Assembly (NCBI RefSeq): GCF_002930615.1
Contig: NZ_PSNX01000014.1
Coordinates: 1 to 64,000, forward strand
DNA length: 64,000 nucleotides
From: Caldimonas caldifontis
GTDB taxonomy: Bacteria > Pseudomonadota > Gammaproteobacteria > Burkholderiales > Burkholderiaceae_C
Direction of reading: 5' to 3'
Of the stretch, positions 45,183-55,029 are shown piece after piece (the first letter of the stretch is position 1; each line of letters begins with the position of its first letter). The notes under the pieces are model-generated. The model did not search any database. It saw only the letters and a program-made list of their open reading frames with translations, and was not told the DNA's origin. The position numbers and the translations under genes are program-made.

Positions 45183-45626
45183 ATGACCCTCAATGACCGT
45201 GTGCTGGGCGCCTTCGCCCTGCTGTTTGCCGCCTTGCTCGCGTGGCAGGGCTGGGGCCTGGAAGCCCCGTTCTCGTATGAACCTGTGGGCCCGCGAGCCT
45301 TTCCGCTGCTGCTGGCTGGTGTGATCGCGCTGTGCGGGCTGTGGCTGATGGTTCGCGGGCGCGAGCAGGCCGAGCCCAACCCACCGGGCGCCAACGTGCG
45401 CATCACGTGGATGGTGGTCCTGGTCGCCGCTTACGCCCTCATCTTCGCCAGCCTGGGCTTCATCGTGGCCACGGCCTTGATGGCGGTCTTCGTCGGGCGG
45501 CTCTTCGGCGGGCGCTGGCGCGACTGCCTCCTGGGAGGACTTGGCCTGGGCGTGGGGTTCTACCTGCTGTTCGACAAAGTCTTCGATGTCGTCCTGCCCA
45601 TGGGTCTTCTCACCGTCGGAGGCTGA
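45183..45626 (+). CDS. tctB: Tripartite tricarboxylate transporter, small membrane subunit TctB
   Basis: A 147-residue membrane protein with four helices (VLGAFALLFAALLAWQGW; FPLLLAGVIALCGLWLMV; TWMVVLVAAYALIFASLGF; CLLGGLGLGVGFYLLF). EPVGPRAFPLLLAGV is the typical TctB stretch. It pairs with TctA in the inner membrane. Next gene starts 1-2 bp after its stop. Confidence 0.92.
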   Translation: MTLNDRVLGAFALLFAALLAWQGWGLEAPFSYEPVGPRAFPLLLAGVIALCGLWLMVRGREQAEPNPPGANVRITWMVVLVAAYALIFASLGFIVATALMAVFVGRLFGGRWRDCLLGGLGLGVGFYLLFDKVFDVVLPMGLLTVGG

Positions 45627-45627
45627 C

Positions 45628-47142
45628 ATGGATGTCCTTCAACACCTCGGCCTCGGCTTCAGCGTGGCCTTTTCGCCGGTCAACCTGCTGGTGGCCGCCA
45701 TCGGCGCCTTCCTGGGCACCATCGTCGGCGTGCTGCCGGGCCTCGGTCCCATCAACGGCGTGGCCATGCTCGTGCCCATCGCCTTCGCGATGAACCTGCC
45801 GCCGGAAACCGCCCTCATCCTGCTGGCAGCCGTCTACGTGGGCGCCGAATACGGCGGGCGCATCACCTCCATCCTCATCAACGTGCCCGGCGAAGCCGCG
45901 TCGGTGATGACCACGCTGGACGGCTACCCGCTCGCCCGCCAGGGCCTGGCCAGCGTGGCGCTGTCGCTGTCCGCCTGGGCCTCGTTCATCGGCTCCACCG
46001 TGGCCATCCTGGGCATCGCCGCCTTCGCGCCGCTGGTGGCCAAATGGGCCCTGGCCTTCGGGCCGGCCGAGTACTTCGTGCTGATGATCTTCGCCTTCTG
46101 CGCCCTGAGCAGCCTGCTGGGCGACAAGCCCGTCAAGGGGGCCCTGGCAGCGGCCATCGGCCTGGCGATTGCCAGCGTGGGCGTGGATGCCAACTCGGGC
46201 GTCTACCGCTACACCTTCGACCTGCCCGAACTCGCCGACGGCATCGACTTCGTCGTGGTGGTGATCGGCCTGTTTGCCATCGCCGAGATGCTGCAGATGC
46301 TGGAGAACCTGCTGACCGGCCAGAAGGTCGAGGTGCCGCCGAGCGCGCGCAAGCTCTTCAACTTCAAGGAACTGCGCTTCACCTGGTGGACCACCCTGCG
46401 CTCCTCCCTGATGGGCTTCGGCATCGGCGTGCTGCCCGGCGCAGGCGCCAGCGTGGCCTCGGCCGTGGCCTATGCCAACGAGAAGCGCCTGCACGAAGGC
46501 AAGGACCCGGACGCGAAGTTCGGCAAGGGCGACCTGCGCGGACTGGCCGCGCCCGAGGCAGCCAACAACAGCGCGGCCACCGGCTCGTTCATTCCCATGC
46601 TCACGCTGGGTGTGCCCGGCTCGGGCACCACGGCGGTGATGATGGGGGCGCTCACCCTCTACAACATCACACCCGGCCCGGTGCTCTTCGACGCCCAGCC
46701 CGCCCTCGTGTGGGGCCTGATCGCTTCGCTCTTCATCGCCAACGTGATGCTCTTCGTGATGAACGTGCCCATGGTGCGGGTCTTCGCCTCGATGCTGGCG
46801 ATTCCCGGCTGGCTGCTGGTGCCGGGCATCCTGGCGATCAGCTTCATCGGCGTGTACGCACTGAGCTCCAGCACCTTCGATCTGCTGCTCATGGTGGGCA
46901 TCGGCGTCATCGGCTACTTCCTGCGCAAGATGGGCATGCCCATGGCGCCCATGGTGCTGGGTGTGGTGCTGGGCAACCTGATGGAGCAGAACCTGCGCCG
47001 CGCGCTGTCGATCACCAACGGCGAACTGCACATCCTGTGGTCCAGCCCGGTGACGGTGTCGCTGTGGATCCTGGCCGCCGCCGTGCTGGTGGTGCCGCCC
47101 CTGCTGCGCAAGCGCCGCGCGCTGAGCTTGCAGCACGCCTGA
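45628..47142 (+). CDS. tctA: Tripartite tricarboxylate transporter, large membrane subunit TctA
   Basis: A 504-residue membrane protein with about 12 helices. NLLVAAIGAFLGTIVGVLPGLGPINGVAMLVP is the TctA signature loop, RITSILINVPGEAASVMT and the second inverted repeat GFGIGVLPGAGASVASAVAY with PEAANNSAATGSFIPMLTLGVPGSGTTAVMMGAL complete the substrate gate. ATG 45628 has CGGAGG upstream. Last gene of the tct operon. Confidence 0.95.
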   Translation: MDVLQHLGLGFSVAFSPVNLLVAAIGAFLGTIVGVLPGLGPINGVAMLVPIAFAMNLPPETALILLAAVYVGAEYGGRITSILINVPGEAASVMTTLDGYPLARQGLASVALSLSAWASFIGSTVAILGIAAFAPLVAKWALAFGPAEYFVLMIFAFCALSSLLGDKPVKGALAAAIGLAIASVGVDANSGVYRYTFDLPELADGIDFVVVVIGLFAIAEMLQMLENLLTGQKVEVPPSARKLFNFKELRFTWWTTLRSSLMGFGIGVLPGAGASVASAVAYANEKRLHEGKDPDAKFGKGDLRGLAAPEAANNSAATGSFIPMLTLGVPGSGTTAVMMGALTLYNITPGPVLFDAQPALVWGLIASLFIANVMLFVMNVPMVRVFASMLAIPGWLLVPGILAISFIGVYALSSSTFDLLLMVGIGVIGYFLRKMGMPMAPMVLGVVLGNLMEQNLRRALSITNGELHILWSSPVTVSLWILAAAVLVVPPLLRKRRALSLQHA

Positions 47143-47280
47143 CGTGGCCACGGGGTGCCGCCGGACGCATCCGGCGGCATCACCCCCCGATACCGGGGCC
47201 CGGGCCTGCCCCGTTCACACACGGGCCCTCCCTACAATGCCCGCGCACCCGCACACAATGCAAAGCACGGGGAGGGATGG

Positions 47281-50088
47281 ATGTCCTGGATCGGATTGAT
47301 CATTGGCCTGGTGGCGGCCTGGTTCCTGGCCGACACCCTGGGTGGCGAAGCCGGCCTGGTGGCCCTGGGGGCCTTGATGGGGGTCCTGCTCGCGCGGCTG
47401 TACCGCCGGATCGACCTGCTGGAGCAGCGGCTCAAGCTCCTGCAGCCCGCTCCAGCCCCCGAGGCAGCGCCTCCCATGGCCCAAGCGACGCCCACGCCGG
47501 CCGCGGTGCGGCCCCCCGTGCCGCCGCCCAAGGCGACCACGACCGAAGACGGTTTCGAGGACTGGGCCGCAACGCTGCCGCCCACGCTGCCGCCCACCCC
47601 GTCTCCCCCGCGGGTCGCCGACGCACCGCCCGCACCGGCCCCGCCCCTCGAACCCGACGAACGCAGCGCGGCCGTCACCACCTCGCTCGCCCAGACCGCG
47701 CTGGCGTGGCTGCGCGGCGGCAACACCATTGTGCGCGTGGGCGTGCTGATCCTCTTCCTCGGCGTGGCCTTCCTGCTGCGCTATGCGGCCGAACATGCCC
47801 TGCTGCCCATCGAGCTGCGCCTGGCCGGGGTAGCCCTCGGTGGCGTGGTCCTCACCGTCATCGGATGGCGGCTGCGCGAGCGTCGCCGCGGCTACGGCCT
47901 GAGCCTGCAGGGCGCGGGCATCGGCGTGCTCTACCTCACCATCTTCGCCGCCTTCCGGCTCTACGGCCTGGTGCCTGCAGGGCTCGCGTTTGCGCTGCTG
48001 GCGGCCCTGTCGGCCGCGGGTGCGGTGATGGCCGTGGTGCAGCAGGCGCTGCCACTGGCGGTGCTGGGCTTTGCCGGCGGTTTCCTCGCGCCCATCTTCG
48101 CCTCCACCGGCCAGGGCAGCCACGTGGCGCTGTTCAGCTACTACCTGGTGCTCAACCTCGCCATCGCCTGGATCGCCTCGCGCCAGGCCTGGAAGCTGCT
48201 CAACCTGGTGGGCTTCGTGCTCACCTTCGGCATTGCCAGCCTCTGGGGCTGGCGCTCGTGGCAGCCCGAGCACTTCGCCACCACCGAACCCTTCCTGATC
48301 GCGCATTTCGCGCTCTACCTCTACATCTGCGTGCAGTACAGCCGACAGTTGCTGCGGCCCGATGCACCACGCGGACTGCCGGTGGTGGATGGCGGCCTGC
48401 TGTTCGGCCTGCCCATCGTCACCTTTGGCCTGCAGGCCGGCCTGGTGAGGCACCTGCCCTATGGCCTGGCGGTGTCCGCCGCGGTGCTCTCGGCCGTCTA
48501 CCTCGTGCTGGGCCGCTGGCTGTGGAAGCGCAGCGGGGGGCAGCTCCTGCTGCTCATCGAGGGCCTGCTCGCGCTGGGCGTGGTCTTCCTGCTGCTGGTC
48601 ACACCGCTGGCCCTGGACGAGCGCTGGACCGGCGCAGCCTGGGCCGTGCAGGGCGCCGGCATCGTCTGGATCGGCCTGCGCCAGCGGCGCTGGTGGGCCA
48701 CTGGCCTGGGCCTGCTGTTGCAACTCGTGGCCGCAGCCCTGTTCTGGGACCACCACGTGCGCCCCGCCGATGCCCGGCTTTTCGCCCATGCGGCGTGGCT
48801 GTCCACGCTGATGCTGGGGGGTGCGGCCCTGGTGTCTGCCTGGCTGCTGCATCGGCTGGCGCCGAACCGGCCCTCGGACAGCGCCTCGACACCCGTGTGG
48901 AACCGCACCCCGCCCGCCGCGCTGTGGCAGGCTGTGCATTGGGGCATGCTGGCGCTTGGGCTGCTGCAGCTGCTCTCAGGGTTGTGGGCCGAGGTGTGGC
49001 ACGCACGGTGGACGTGGCCGAGGCAGAACACGCAGCTCGTGCTGCTGTGGCTCGCCTCGGCAGTTGTGCTGGAACTGACGCAGCGCCGCCTGGCCTGGCC
49101 GGCGCTGCGCCTGCCGGCGAGGGTGCTCTGGGTGGGCGCCACGCTGGCGGCCGCAGGCGGCCTGCTCGACCACCTGGTCAGCCCTGCTCACCAGTGGGAG
49201 CAGTTCACGCGCTCGGGTGGCTGGCTGGCCGTGGTGGCCGTGCTGGCAACGGGCCTGTGGCTGCTGCGTCGCCTGAAGGGCAGCCCAGGCGACAGCCATT
49301 GGCTGGACCGCGCCACCGGCGCCGAGCGGCTGCTGCTGGCCTGGTTTGCGATGCTGCAGGGTGGGGTGCTGCTGCATGCGCTGGCCCACACGCAGATCGG
49401 CTCGCACCTGGCCTGGACGGCGCTGGCCCCCATCGTGGTGCCCACGGCCCTGGCCTGGGTCCTGTTGAACCGCACCGGCCCCACATCACCGTGGCTGCGC
49501 GGGCTGCACGCACCGTGGCTGGTGCTGCTGGTGCTGTGGAGCGGGCTCGTCAACCTGGGCCACTCGGCCGCAATGACCCCCCTGCCTTACCTGCCCCTAC
49601 TCAATCCGGTGGACCTCGGTCACGTGCTGGCGCTGCTCTATGCCCTGCGGCTGTGGCGCACGGCCGGTCCGCTGCCCTCGTTCTGGCAAGGCCCTGCGGC
49701 CGGTCTGGCCGCCGCCGTGGCCTTCGCCTGGGTGAACGCGGTGCTGGTGCGCAGCCTGCATCACTGGAGCGGCACACCGATGTGGCTGGAGGGCGCGCTG
49801 CGCAGCGACACCGTGCAGATGGCGCTCACCATCCTGTGGACGCTGCTGGCGCTTGCCGCGATGCTCTGGGCCACGCGCAAGGCCGGGCCTGCGATGGCGC
49901 GCGCCGTCTGGCTGGCCGGCGCTGCGCTGCTGGCCGTGGTGGTCCTCAAGCTCTTCTTTGTCGATCTCGCCAGCCTCGATACGCTGCGTCGCACCGTCAC
50001 CTTCCTCGGCGTGGGCGTGCTGATGCTGGTGATTGGCTACGTGTCTCCGCTGCCGCCGGCAGCATCGGCCCGGGAGGCCCGCCCATGA
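47281..50088 (+). CDS. DUF2339 large membrane protein
   Basis: A 935-residue membrane protein with over 20 hydrophobic helices. The N-terminus is one helix (WIGLIIGLVAAWFLADTL), a coiled stretch (RRIDLLEQRLKLL), and a Pro/Ala-rich linker to residue 150. The rest has repeats of the DUF2339 type (GGNTIVRVGVLILFLGVAFLLRYAAEH; GLSLQGAGIGVLYLTIFAA; KSMG FVLTFG...). Function unknown; often found with DUF3999, as here. GGAGG before ATG 47281. Its stop overlaps the next gene by 4 nt. A TACAAT box lies 40 bp upstream (47233-47238). Confidence 0.87.
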   Translation: MSWIGLIIGLVAAWFLADTLGGEAGLVALGALMGVLLARLYRRIDLLEQRLKLLQPAPAPEAAPPMAQATPTPAAVRPPVPPPKATTTEDGFEDWAATLPPTLPPTPSPPRVADAPPAPAPPLEPDERSAAVTTSLAQTALAWLRGGNTIVRVGVLILFLGVAFLLRYAAEHALLPIELRLAGVALGGVVLTVIGWRLRERRRGYGLSLQGAGIGVLYLTIFAAFRLYGLVPAGLAFALLAALSAAGAVMAVVQQALPLAVLGFAGGFLAPIFASTGQGSHVALFSYYLVLNLAIAWIASRQAWKLLNLVGFVLTFGIASLWGWRSWQPEHFATTEPFLIAHFALYLYICVQYSRQLLRPDAPRGLPVVDGGLLFGLPIVTFGLQAGLVRHLPYGLAVSAAVLSAVYLVLGRWLWKRSGGQLLLLIEGLLALGVVFLLLVTPLALDERWTGAAWAVQGAGIVWIGLRQRRWWATGLGLLLQLVAAALFWDHHVRPADARLFAHAAWLSTLMLGGAALVSAWLLHRLAPNRPSDSASTPVWNRTPPAALWQAVHWGMLALGLLQLLSGLWAEVWHARWTWPRQNTQLVLLWLASAVVLELTQRRLAWPALRLPARVLWVGATLAAAGGLLDHLVSPAHQWEQFTRSGGWLAVVAVLATGLWLLRRLKGSPGDSHWLDRATGAERLLLAWFAMLQGGVLLHALAHTQIGSHLAWTALAPIVVPTALAWVLLNRTGPTSPWLRGLHAPWLVLLVLWSGLVNLGHSAAMTPLPYLPLLNPVDLGHVLALLYALRLWRTAGPLPSFWQGPAAGLAAAVAFAWVNAVLVRSLHHWSGTPMWLEGALRSDTVQMALTILWTLLALAAMLWATRKAGPAMARAVWLAGAALLAVVVLKLFFVDLASLDTLRRTVTFLGVGVLMLVIGYVSPLPPAASAREARP

Positions 50089-51479
50089 CGCTGTTTCAAC
50101 GCTGGACCCTGGCCACCGCGGCCTGGGCCTGGGCCCTGGCGGCCTGCGCAGCCCCCACCGCCCAGGCGCCGCTGAGCCTGACCGCTGGCGAAGGCCTGCA
50201 AAGGGTGGAGATCCCGCTCGAGCTGCTGCGCGCCTCGACCCGGGACGGCTGGGCCGATCTCCAGGTGCTCAATGCCCAGGGCGAGGTCGTCCCCCAGGCC
50301 TGGGCCTTGCCACCCCCCATCCAGGAGCGCGAGCGCAGCGCCCCGCTGCCCCGCTTTGCCTGGCCCGATGCGAGCCCCGGCGATCGAGGCGACGCGGGCG
50401 TGCAGGTGCAGGTGGATGCCCAGGGCGCCATCGTGCGCATCCAGGGCCCGTCGACGACCGCCGCCGAAGGCCCCGCCTCCGGGCGCTGGTTGCTCGACCT
50501 CGGCCCGGATGCCCATCGAAGCGCCGAATGGCTCGCCGCACTCGAGCTGGCCTGGGAGGCCCCCCGCGAGGGCAGCCACTTGCGCGCCCGCGTGGAATCC
50601 AGCGCCGACCTGAAGCAGTGGCAGCCTGTCACCGACGCCGCGCTGCTCGACGTTCCCGGCGTGGGCGGGGCCCCGGGCGAGCGCCTGGTCCAGCGACGCA
50701 TCGAGTGGCCGTCATCGGCCCCGGCGCTTCGCTACCTGCGCCTGAGCCTGCAGCCGCCGGCCCCGCTGAGCGGTGTGCAGGCCCTGTGGCGCACCCGCGA
50801 GGCCAGCCCGGCCACCGCGACCACGCCCCTGCGCTTCGAGCCCGAGGCGGGCACGACCCCACCCCGCGCCTGGTCGCTGGATCTTGGCGGCGCCGTCCCG
50901 CTGCAGGAACTGCGGCTGATGCTGCCGCAGCGCAACAGCGTGGCCAGCCTGGTGCTCGAACAGCGCACCGATGACAAGACACCATGGCGGGCGGTGGCGC
51001 GCTTCACGGCCTACCGGCTGGACCGCGATGGCCAGGAATGGCGTTCACCCCCCGTGCGCTGGACCGCCCCACCCGCGCGCCACTGGCGACTGCGCCTGGA
51101 CGAACGCAGTCCGGCCCTCGGCACCGACGCCCTGGAAGCCACCGCCGTCTGGACCCCGCCGCAGCGGGTGTTCGCTGCACGTGGCGAGCCGCCCTTCCGG
51201 CTGGTGGCCGGGGGGCCTGTCGTCGAACCGCTTGCGCTCCCGCAACTCCTGCCGGCCTATGAAGCGGGCCTCGAGTACCGCCTGCCCCAGGCCGTTGCCG
51301 GCGAGGTGAGCCTCACCCCGGCCGTGCCGCTGGGGTGGCGCGAGCGCCTGGTCCAGGCCACCGCCGCCGACTGGCGGCGCTGGGCCCTGTGGGCCGTGCT
51401 GGCCCTGGCCGTGATCGTGCTGGCGGTGCTGGCGCGTCGGCTGATGCGCGACATCCAGCCGCCCTCGCAGGGGTCCTAG
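50085..51479 (+). CDS. DUF3999 secreted/membrane-anchored protein
   Basis: A 464-residue envelope protein of the DUF3999 family. Signal peptide at the N-terminus ([21 protein letters not shown]), a mostly beta-rich body ([47 protein letters not shown]), and a C-terminal transmembrane helix ([21 protein letters not shown]) with a short basic tail. It probably sits in the periplasm, tied to the inner membrane, and forms a pair with the DUF2339 protein. Function unknown. ATGA overlap with the previous gene. Confidence 0.85.
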   Translation: MTLFQRWTLATAAWAWALAACAAPTAQAPLSLTAGEGLQRVEIPLELLRASTRDGWADLQVLNAQGEVVPQAWALPPPIQERERSAPLPRFAWPDASPGDRGDAGVQVQVDAQGAIVRIQGPSTTAAEGPASGRWLLDLGPDAHRSAEWLAALELAWEAPREGSHLRARVESSADLKQWQPVTDAALLDVPGVGGAPGERLVQRRIEWPSSAPALRYLRLSLQPPAPLSGVQALWRTREASPATATTPLRFEPEAGTTPPRAWSLDLGGAVPLQELRLMLPQRNSVASLVLEQRTDDKTPWRAVARFTAYRLDRDGQEWRSPPVRWTAPPARHWRLRLDERSPALGTDALEATAVWTPPQRVFAARGEPPFRLVAGGPVVEPLALPQLLPAYEAGLEYRLPQAVAGEVSLTPAVPLGWRERLVQATAADWRRWALWAVLALAVIVLAVLARRLMRDIQPPSQGS

Positions 51480-51862
51480 AAAGGATCCGGCAGCGGTGGC
51501 AGTCCATGCTGCCTGCGTGCGCGGTTGCACCGCTCGTTCGGCTCGCCCTGCTCGCCATGCCAGTTGAATTCCCGGCACGGCGAAGGTCGCAGCGCATAGA
51601 TGCGGCACGACACCGCCCGGCCGATCTCGCCGTCCAGGGCGATGCAGCGCGGCGCAGTACGATCGGTGCCCCGCATGGCCACACGCATCGGCGTCACTGC
51701 CGTCGTCAGCGCCGAGGGGACGGTACCGCCCGGATGGTCGTCCGCCTCACCCCAATAGAAGGACACGCGAAAGGCAGCGCAGCAGGCCCCGCAGTCCAGG
51801 CAGGGCGATGGCGCCGCGGCCTCAGACCTTGAGCAAGTGCTCCCGGTAGTAAAGCAGCTCAT
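51476..51862 (-). CDS. YkgJ-family cysteine-cluster protein
   Basis: A 128-residue protein with the YkgJ zinc/iron-chelating pattern: [17 protein letters not shown] (CxxCxxCC), then [27 protein letters not shown]. Metal-binding is likely, the role unknown. No other start is available, so ATG 51862 is taken; this gives a 41-nt overlap with the orn gene upstream on the same strand, which is long but usual for some pairs. Confidence 0.82.
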   Translation of the reverse strand: MSCFTTGSTCSRSEAAAPSPCLDCGACCAAFRVSFYWGEADDHPGGTVPSALTTAVTPMRVAMRGTDRTAPRCIALDGEIGRAVSCRIYALRPSPCREFNWHGEQGEPNERCNRARRQHGLPPLPDPF

Positions 51863-52415
51863 CGATCGACTCGTGGATGTCCGCCAGTGCCGTGTGCTTC
51901 TGCGCCTTCTTGAAACCTCCCAGCACCTCGGGCTTCCAGCGGCGCGCCAGCTCCTTGAGCGTGCTCACGTCCAGGTTGCGGTAGTGGAAGAAGGCCTCCA
52001 GCTGCGGCATGTAGTTGGCCAGGAAGCGGCGGTCCTGGCAGATGGAGTTGCCACACATCGGTGAGGTGTTCTTGGGCACATAGCGCTTCAGGAACTCGAT
52101 CACGTCGTGCTGGGCCTGTGCCTCGTCCACGGTGGACGCCTTGACGCGATCGATCAGGCCCGACTTGCCGTGCGTGCCCTTGTTCCAGGCATCCATCGCG
52201 TCGAGCACCGCATCGCTCTGGTGGATCGCAAAGACCGGCCCTTCCACCCGTTGCTGCAACTGCGCGTCGGTGACCACCACCGCCACCTCGAGGATGCGGT
52301 CGCGGTCGGGGTAGAGGCCCGTCATTTCCAGGTCGATCCAGACCAGGTTGGTGTCGCTCAAGGCCAGAGGGGCGGCATCGGTGGGGGTGGCGGCAGGGGT
52401 GGCGTCGTCGTTCAT
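51822..52415 (-). CDS. orn: Oligoribonuclease
   Basis: A 197-residue DEDDh 3'-5' exonuclease that degrades short [30 protein letters not shown] has the DxE pair, [19 protein letters not shown] the next Asp, and [19 protein letters not shown] the final His and Asp. The first 22 residues are an extension rich in Ala/Thr. AGGAG lies before ATG 52415. Essential in many proteobacteria. Confidence 0.97.
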   Translation of the reverse strand: MNDDATPAATPTDAAPLALSDTNLVWIDLEMTGLYPDRDRILEVAVVVTDAQLQQRVEGPVFAIHQSDAVLDAMDAWNKGTHGKSGLIDRVKASTVDEAQAQHDVIEFLKRYVPKNTSPMCGNSICQDRRFLANYMPQLEAFFHYRNLDVSTLKELARRWKPEVLGGFKKAQKHTALADIHESIDELLYYREHLLKV

Positions 52416-52488
52416 GCAGGCTCCTGTGTTGGGGCGCGATTTTCGGTGATCCGTCCAAGGTCTTGCCGGAAGCCTACACTTTCACCCC

Positions 52489-53760
52489 ATGCATTCCGAC
52501 ACCCTGGCCTCGCTTTTTGCGGCCTTTCTCATCGCCACCCTGGTGGTGAAGTTCTGGCTCGCTTCCCGACAGATCCGCCACGTGGCCCGCCACCGCGATG
52601 CCGTACCCGCCGGCTTTGCGCAGACCATCACCTCGGCGGCCCACCAGCGTGCGGCCGACTACACCATCGCCAAGACCCGCTTCGGCCTGCTCACGACCGC
52701 CTTCGGCGCCGCCGTGCTGCTGGGCTGGACGCTGCTGGGCGGCCTGGATGCGCTGAACCTCGCCGTGCGCGATGCCGTGCAACCGGCCTTCGGTGACCTG
52801 GCCTACCAGCTCGCCCTGCTGGCGGCGGTGGCCGTGATCGGCTCGCTGCTCGACCTGCCCTTCGACGCCTGGGCCACCTTTCGCATCGAGCAGCGCTTCG
52901 GCTTCAACCGCATGAGCTGGGGCCTGTTCCTGGGCGACCTCGCCAAGGGCGCCCTGGTGGGCACCCTGCTCGGCCTGCCCCTGGCCGCGCTCGTGCTGTG
53001 GCTGATGGGTGCCGCCGGCCCCAGCTGGTGGCTGTGGGCCTGGGCCGTGTGGGTGGGCTTCAACCTGCTGATGCTGGTGCTCTATCCCACGCTCATCGCC
53101 CCTTTGTTCAACAAGTTCGAACCGCTGGCCGACGAGGGCCTGCGCCAGCGTGTGGAAGGCCTGATGGCGCGCTGCGGTTTTGCCGCGAAGGGCCTGTTCG
53201 TGATGGACGGCTCCAAGCGCAGCGCCCACGCCAATGCCTATTTCACGGGCTTCGGCGCCGCCAAGCGCGTGGTGTTCTTTGACACCCTGCTGAACAAGCT
53301 TTCGCCCGGCGAGGTCGAAGCCGTGCTCGCGCATGAGCTGGGCCATTTCAAGCGCCGCCATGTGCTCAAGCGCATGGTGGGCCTCTTCGGTGTCAGCCTG
53401 CTGGGCTTTGCGCTGCTGGGCTGGCTGTCGAACCAGGCCTGGTTCTACACCGGGCTGGGCGTGCAACCCAACCTTGCCGCCCCCAACGACGCGCTGGCCC
53501 TGCTGCTCTTCATGATGGCCGGCCCGGTGTTCGGCTACTTCGTCTCGCCGCTGATGGCGGCCGTCTCGCGCCGCCACGAGTACGAAGCCGACGCCTACGC
53601 CTGCGCCCAGGCCAACGGGCACGACCTGTCGAATGCGCTGCTCAAGCTTTACGAGGACAATGCGGCCACGCTGACGCCCGACCCCTGGTACGTGCGCTTC
53701 TACTACTCTCACCCGCCGGCCGTGCAACGCCTGGCCGCCATGAAAGCCCTCACCCCATGA
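52489..53760 (+). CDS. M48-family metalloprotease (Ste24-like)
   Basis: A 423-residue membrane zinc protease. Several helices surround VEAVLAHELGHFKRRH, whose HExxH binds zinc, with EYEADAYA holding the third ligand. FIEQRFGFNRMSWGLFLGD-like and GLFVMDGSKRSAHANAYFTGFG are Ste24 blocks. It is thought to remove damaged membrane proteins. TACACT lies 8 nt before ATG 52489. ATGA overlap with phhB. Confidence 0.92.
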   Translation: MHSDTLASLFAAFLIATLVVKFWLASRQIRHVARHRDAVPAGFAQTITSAAHQRAADYTIAKTRFGLLTTAFGAAVLLGWTLLGGLDALNLAVRDAVQPAFGDLAYQLALLAAVAVIGSLLDLPFDAWATFRIEQRFGFNRMSWGLFLGDLAKGALVGTLLGLPLAALVLWLMGAAGPSWWLWAWAVWVGFNLLMLVLYPTLIAPLFNKFEPLADEGLRQRVEGLMARCGFAAKGLFVMDGSKRSAHANAYFTGFGAAKRVVFFDTLLNKLSPGEVEAVLAHELGHFKRRHVLKRMVGLFGVSLLGFALLGWLSNQAWFYTGLGVQPNLAAPNDALALLLFMMAGPVFGYFVSPLMAAVSRRHEYEADAYACAQANGHDLSNALLKLYEDNAATLTPDPWYVRFYYSHPPAVQRLAAMKALTP

Positions 53761-54080
53761 ACCCCCTGTTGACGCAAAAATGCAAGCCGCTCGAAGGCGG
53801 CCAGCCCATGGGCCCGAGCGAGATCGAGGCTCACCTGCGCCAGTCCGATGGCTGGACCCTGAAGGACGGCGCCATCGAGAAGACCTACACGTTCAGGAAC
53901 TACCACGAGACCATGGCCTTCGTGAATGCCCTGGCCTGGATCGCCCACGCCGAGGATCATCACCCCGACCTGCTCGTCAAGTACAGCAGCTGCCAGGTGC
54001 GCTTCAACACGCACTCGGTGGGCGGCATCTCGATCAACGACTTCATCTGCGCGGCCAAGGCCGACGCCTTGCTGGGCTGA
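53757..54080 (+). CDS. phhB: Pterin-4a-carbinolamine dehydratase
   Basis: A 107-residue enzyme that regenerates tetrahydrobiopterin for aromatic hydroxylases. FRNYHETMAFVNALAWIAHAEDHHPDLLVKYSSCQVRFNTHSVGGISINDF has the E-x-x-H-H-P-D motif and the H of the substrate. ATG 53757 overlaps the M48 stop (ATGA). No phenylalanine hydroxylase is seen in the window, so it may serve a wider pterin role. Confidence 0.93.
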   Translation: MNPLLTQKCKPLEGGQPMGPSEIEAHLRQSDGWTLKDGAIEKTYTFRNYHETMAFVNALAWIAHAEDHHPDLLVKYSSCQVRFNTHSVGGISINDFICAAKADALLG

Positions 54081-54087
54081 GCCGCGC

Positions 54088-55005
54088 TTGGGCAAGCCGG
54101 TCGAACTGGATGTGGGGTTGGTGGTGGCCGGTCATGGCCGCCACTACATCGTCGAAACGCCGGAGGGCCGGCGGCTGACCTGCCACCCGCGCGGCAAGAA
54201 GAGCGAGTGCGTGGTGGGCGACCGCGTGCGCTGGCAGGCTGCGCAGTCGAACACCGGCGATGAAGGCGTGATCGAGGCCCTGGAGCCGCGGCGCAACCTG
54301 CTGTACCGCCAGGACGAATGGAAGACCAAATCCTTCGCCGCCAACCTCGACCAGATCCTCGTGCTGGTGGCCAGCGAGCCGGTGTTCAGCGAATCACAGC
54401 TCAGCCGCTCGCTCATCGCCGCCGAACATGCCGGCATCCCGGCCACGGTGGTGTTCAACAAGACCGACCTGCCCCAGGCCGCCCAGGCCCGTGAGCGCCT
54501 GGCGCCCTACCGCGCCATGGGCTACGAGGTGCTGGAGGTGGCGCTGAAGGCCCGCCCCGACGAGGCCCGCACGCTGCTGGCACCGCGCCTGCAGGGCCGC
54601 ACCAGCTTCGTGCTGGGCCCCTCGGGCACCGGCAAGAGCACGCTCATCAACCTGATGGTCCCCCAGGCCCAGGCCCAGGTGGGTGAGATCTCGCAGGCCC
54701 TGAACTCCGGCCGCCACACCACCACCACCACGCAGTGGTACTGGCTCGACGACAGTCGCGAGAGCGCCCTCATCGACTCGCCCGGCTTCCAGGAGTTCGG
54801 CCTGCGCCAGATCGATGCGGCCCAGCTGCCCGCCTACATGCCCGACCTGCGTGAGCACGTGGCCGGCTGCCGCTTCTACAACTGCACCCACCTGCACGAA
54901 CCCGGCTGCGGCGTGCGCGCGGCCGTGCAAGCCGGTCAGATCACCGAGAGCCGGTACCGGATCTACACCGAGATCCACGAGGAACTGTCCCGGCAGCGCT
55001 GGTAG
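54088..55005 (+). CDS. rsgA: RsgA: ribosome small subunit GTPase
   Basis: About 305 residues. N-terminal OB fold (RHYIVETPEGRRLTCHPRGKKSECVVGDRV), circularly permuted GTPase motifs (NKTDLP, then GPSGTGKSTLINLM, then DSPGFQEFGL), and a zinc finger (CRFYNCTHLHEPGCGV). RsgA helps mature the 30S subunit. The start is uncertain: TTG 54088 is taken, but GTG 54112 or 54121 are possible; none has a good ribosome binding site. It lies 7 bp after phhB. Confidence 0.9.
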   Translation: MGKPVELDVGLVVAGHGRHYIVETPEGRRLTCHPRGKKSECVVGDRVRWQAAQSNTGDEGVIEALEPRRNLLYRQDEWKTKSFAANLDQILVLVASEPVFSESQLSRSLIAAEHAGIPATVVFNKTDLPQAAQARERLAPYRAMGYEVLEVALKARPDEARTLLAPRLQGRTSFVLGPSGTGKSTLINLMVPQAQAQVGEISQALNSGRHTTTTTQWYWLDDSRESALIDSPGFQEFGLRQIDAAQLPAYMPDLREHVAGCRFYNCTHLHEPGCGVRAAVQAGQITESRYRIYTEIHEELSRQRW

Positions 55006-55029
55006 CCACGAGCGCGAAGTTCCTCCCCT

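Noticed and set aside
46044-50084. A very long open frame in the plus strand in a second frame of tctA and the DUF2339 gene
   Set aside because: It overlaps proteins with clear family features, shows only Arg/Ala/Gly/Pro-rich composition, and is a known artefact of high GC. Only its last part (50085-51479) is a gene.
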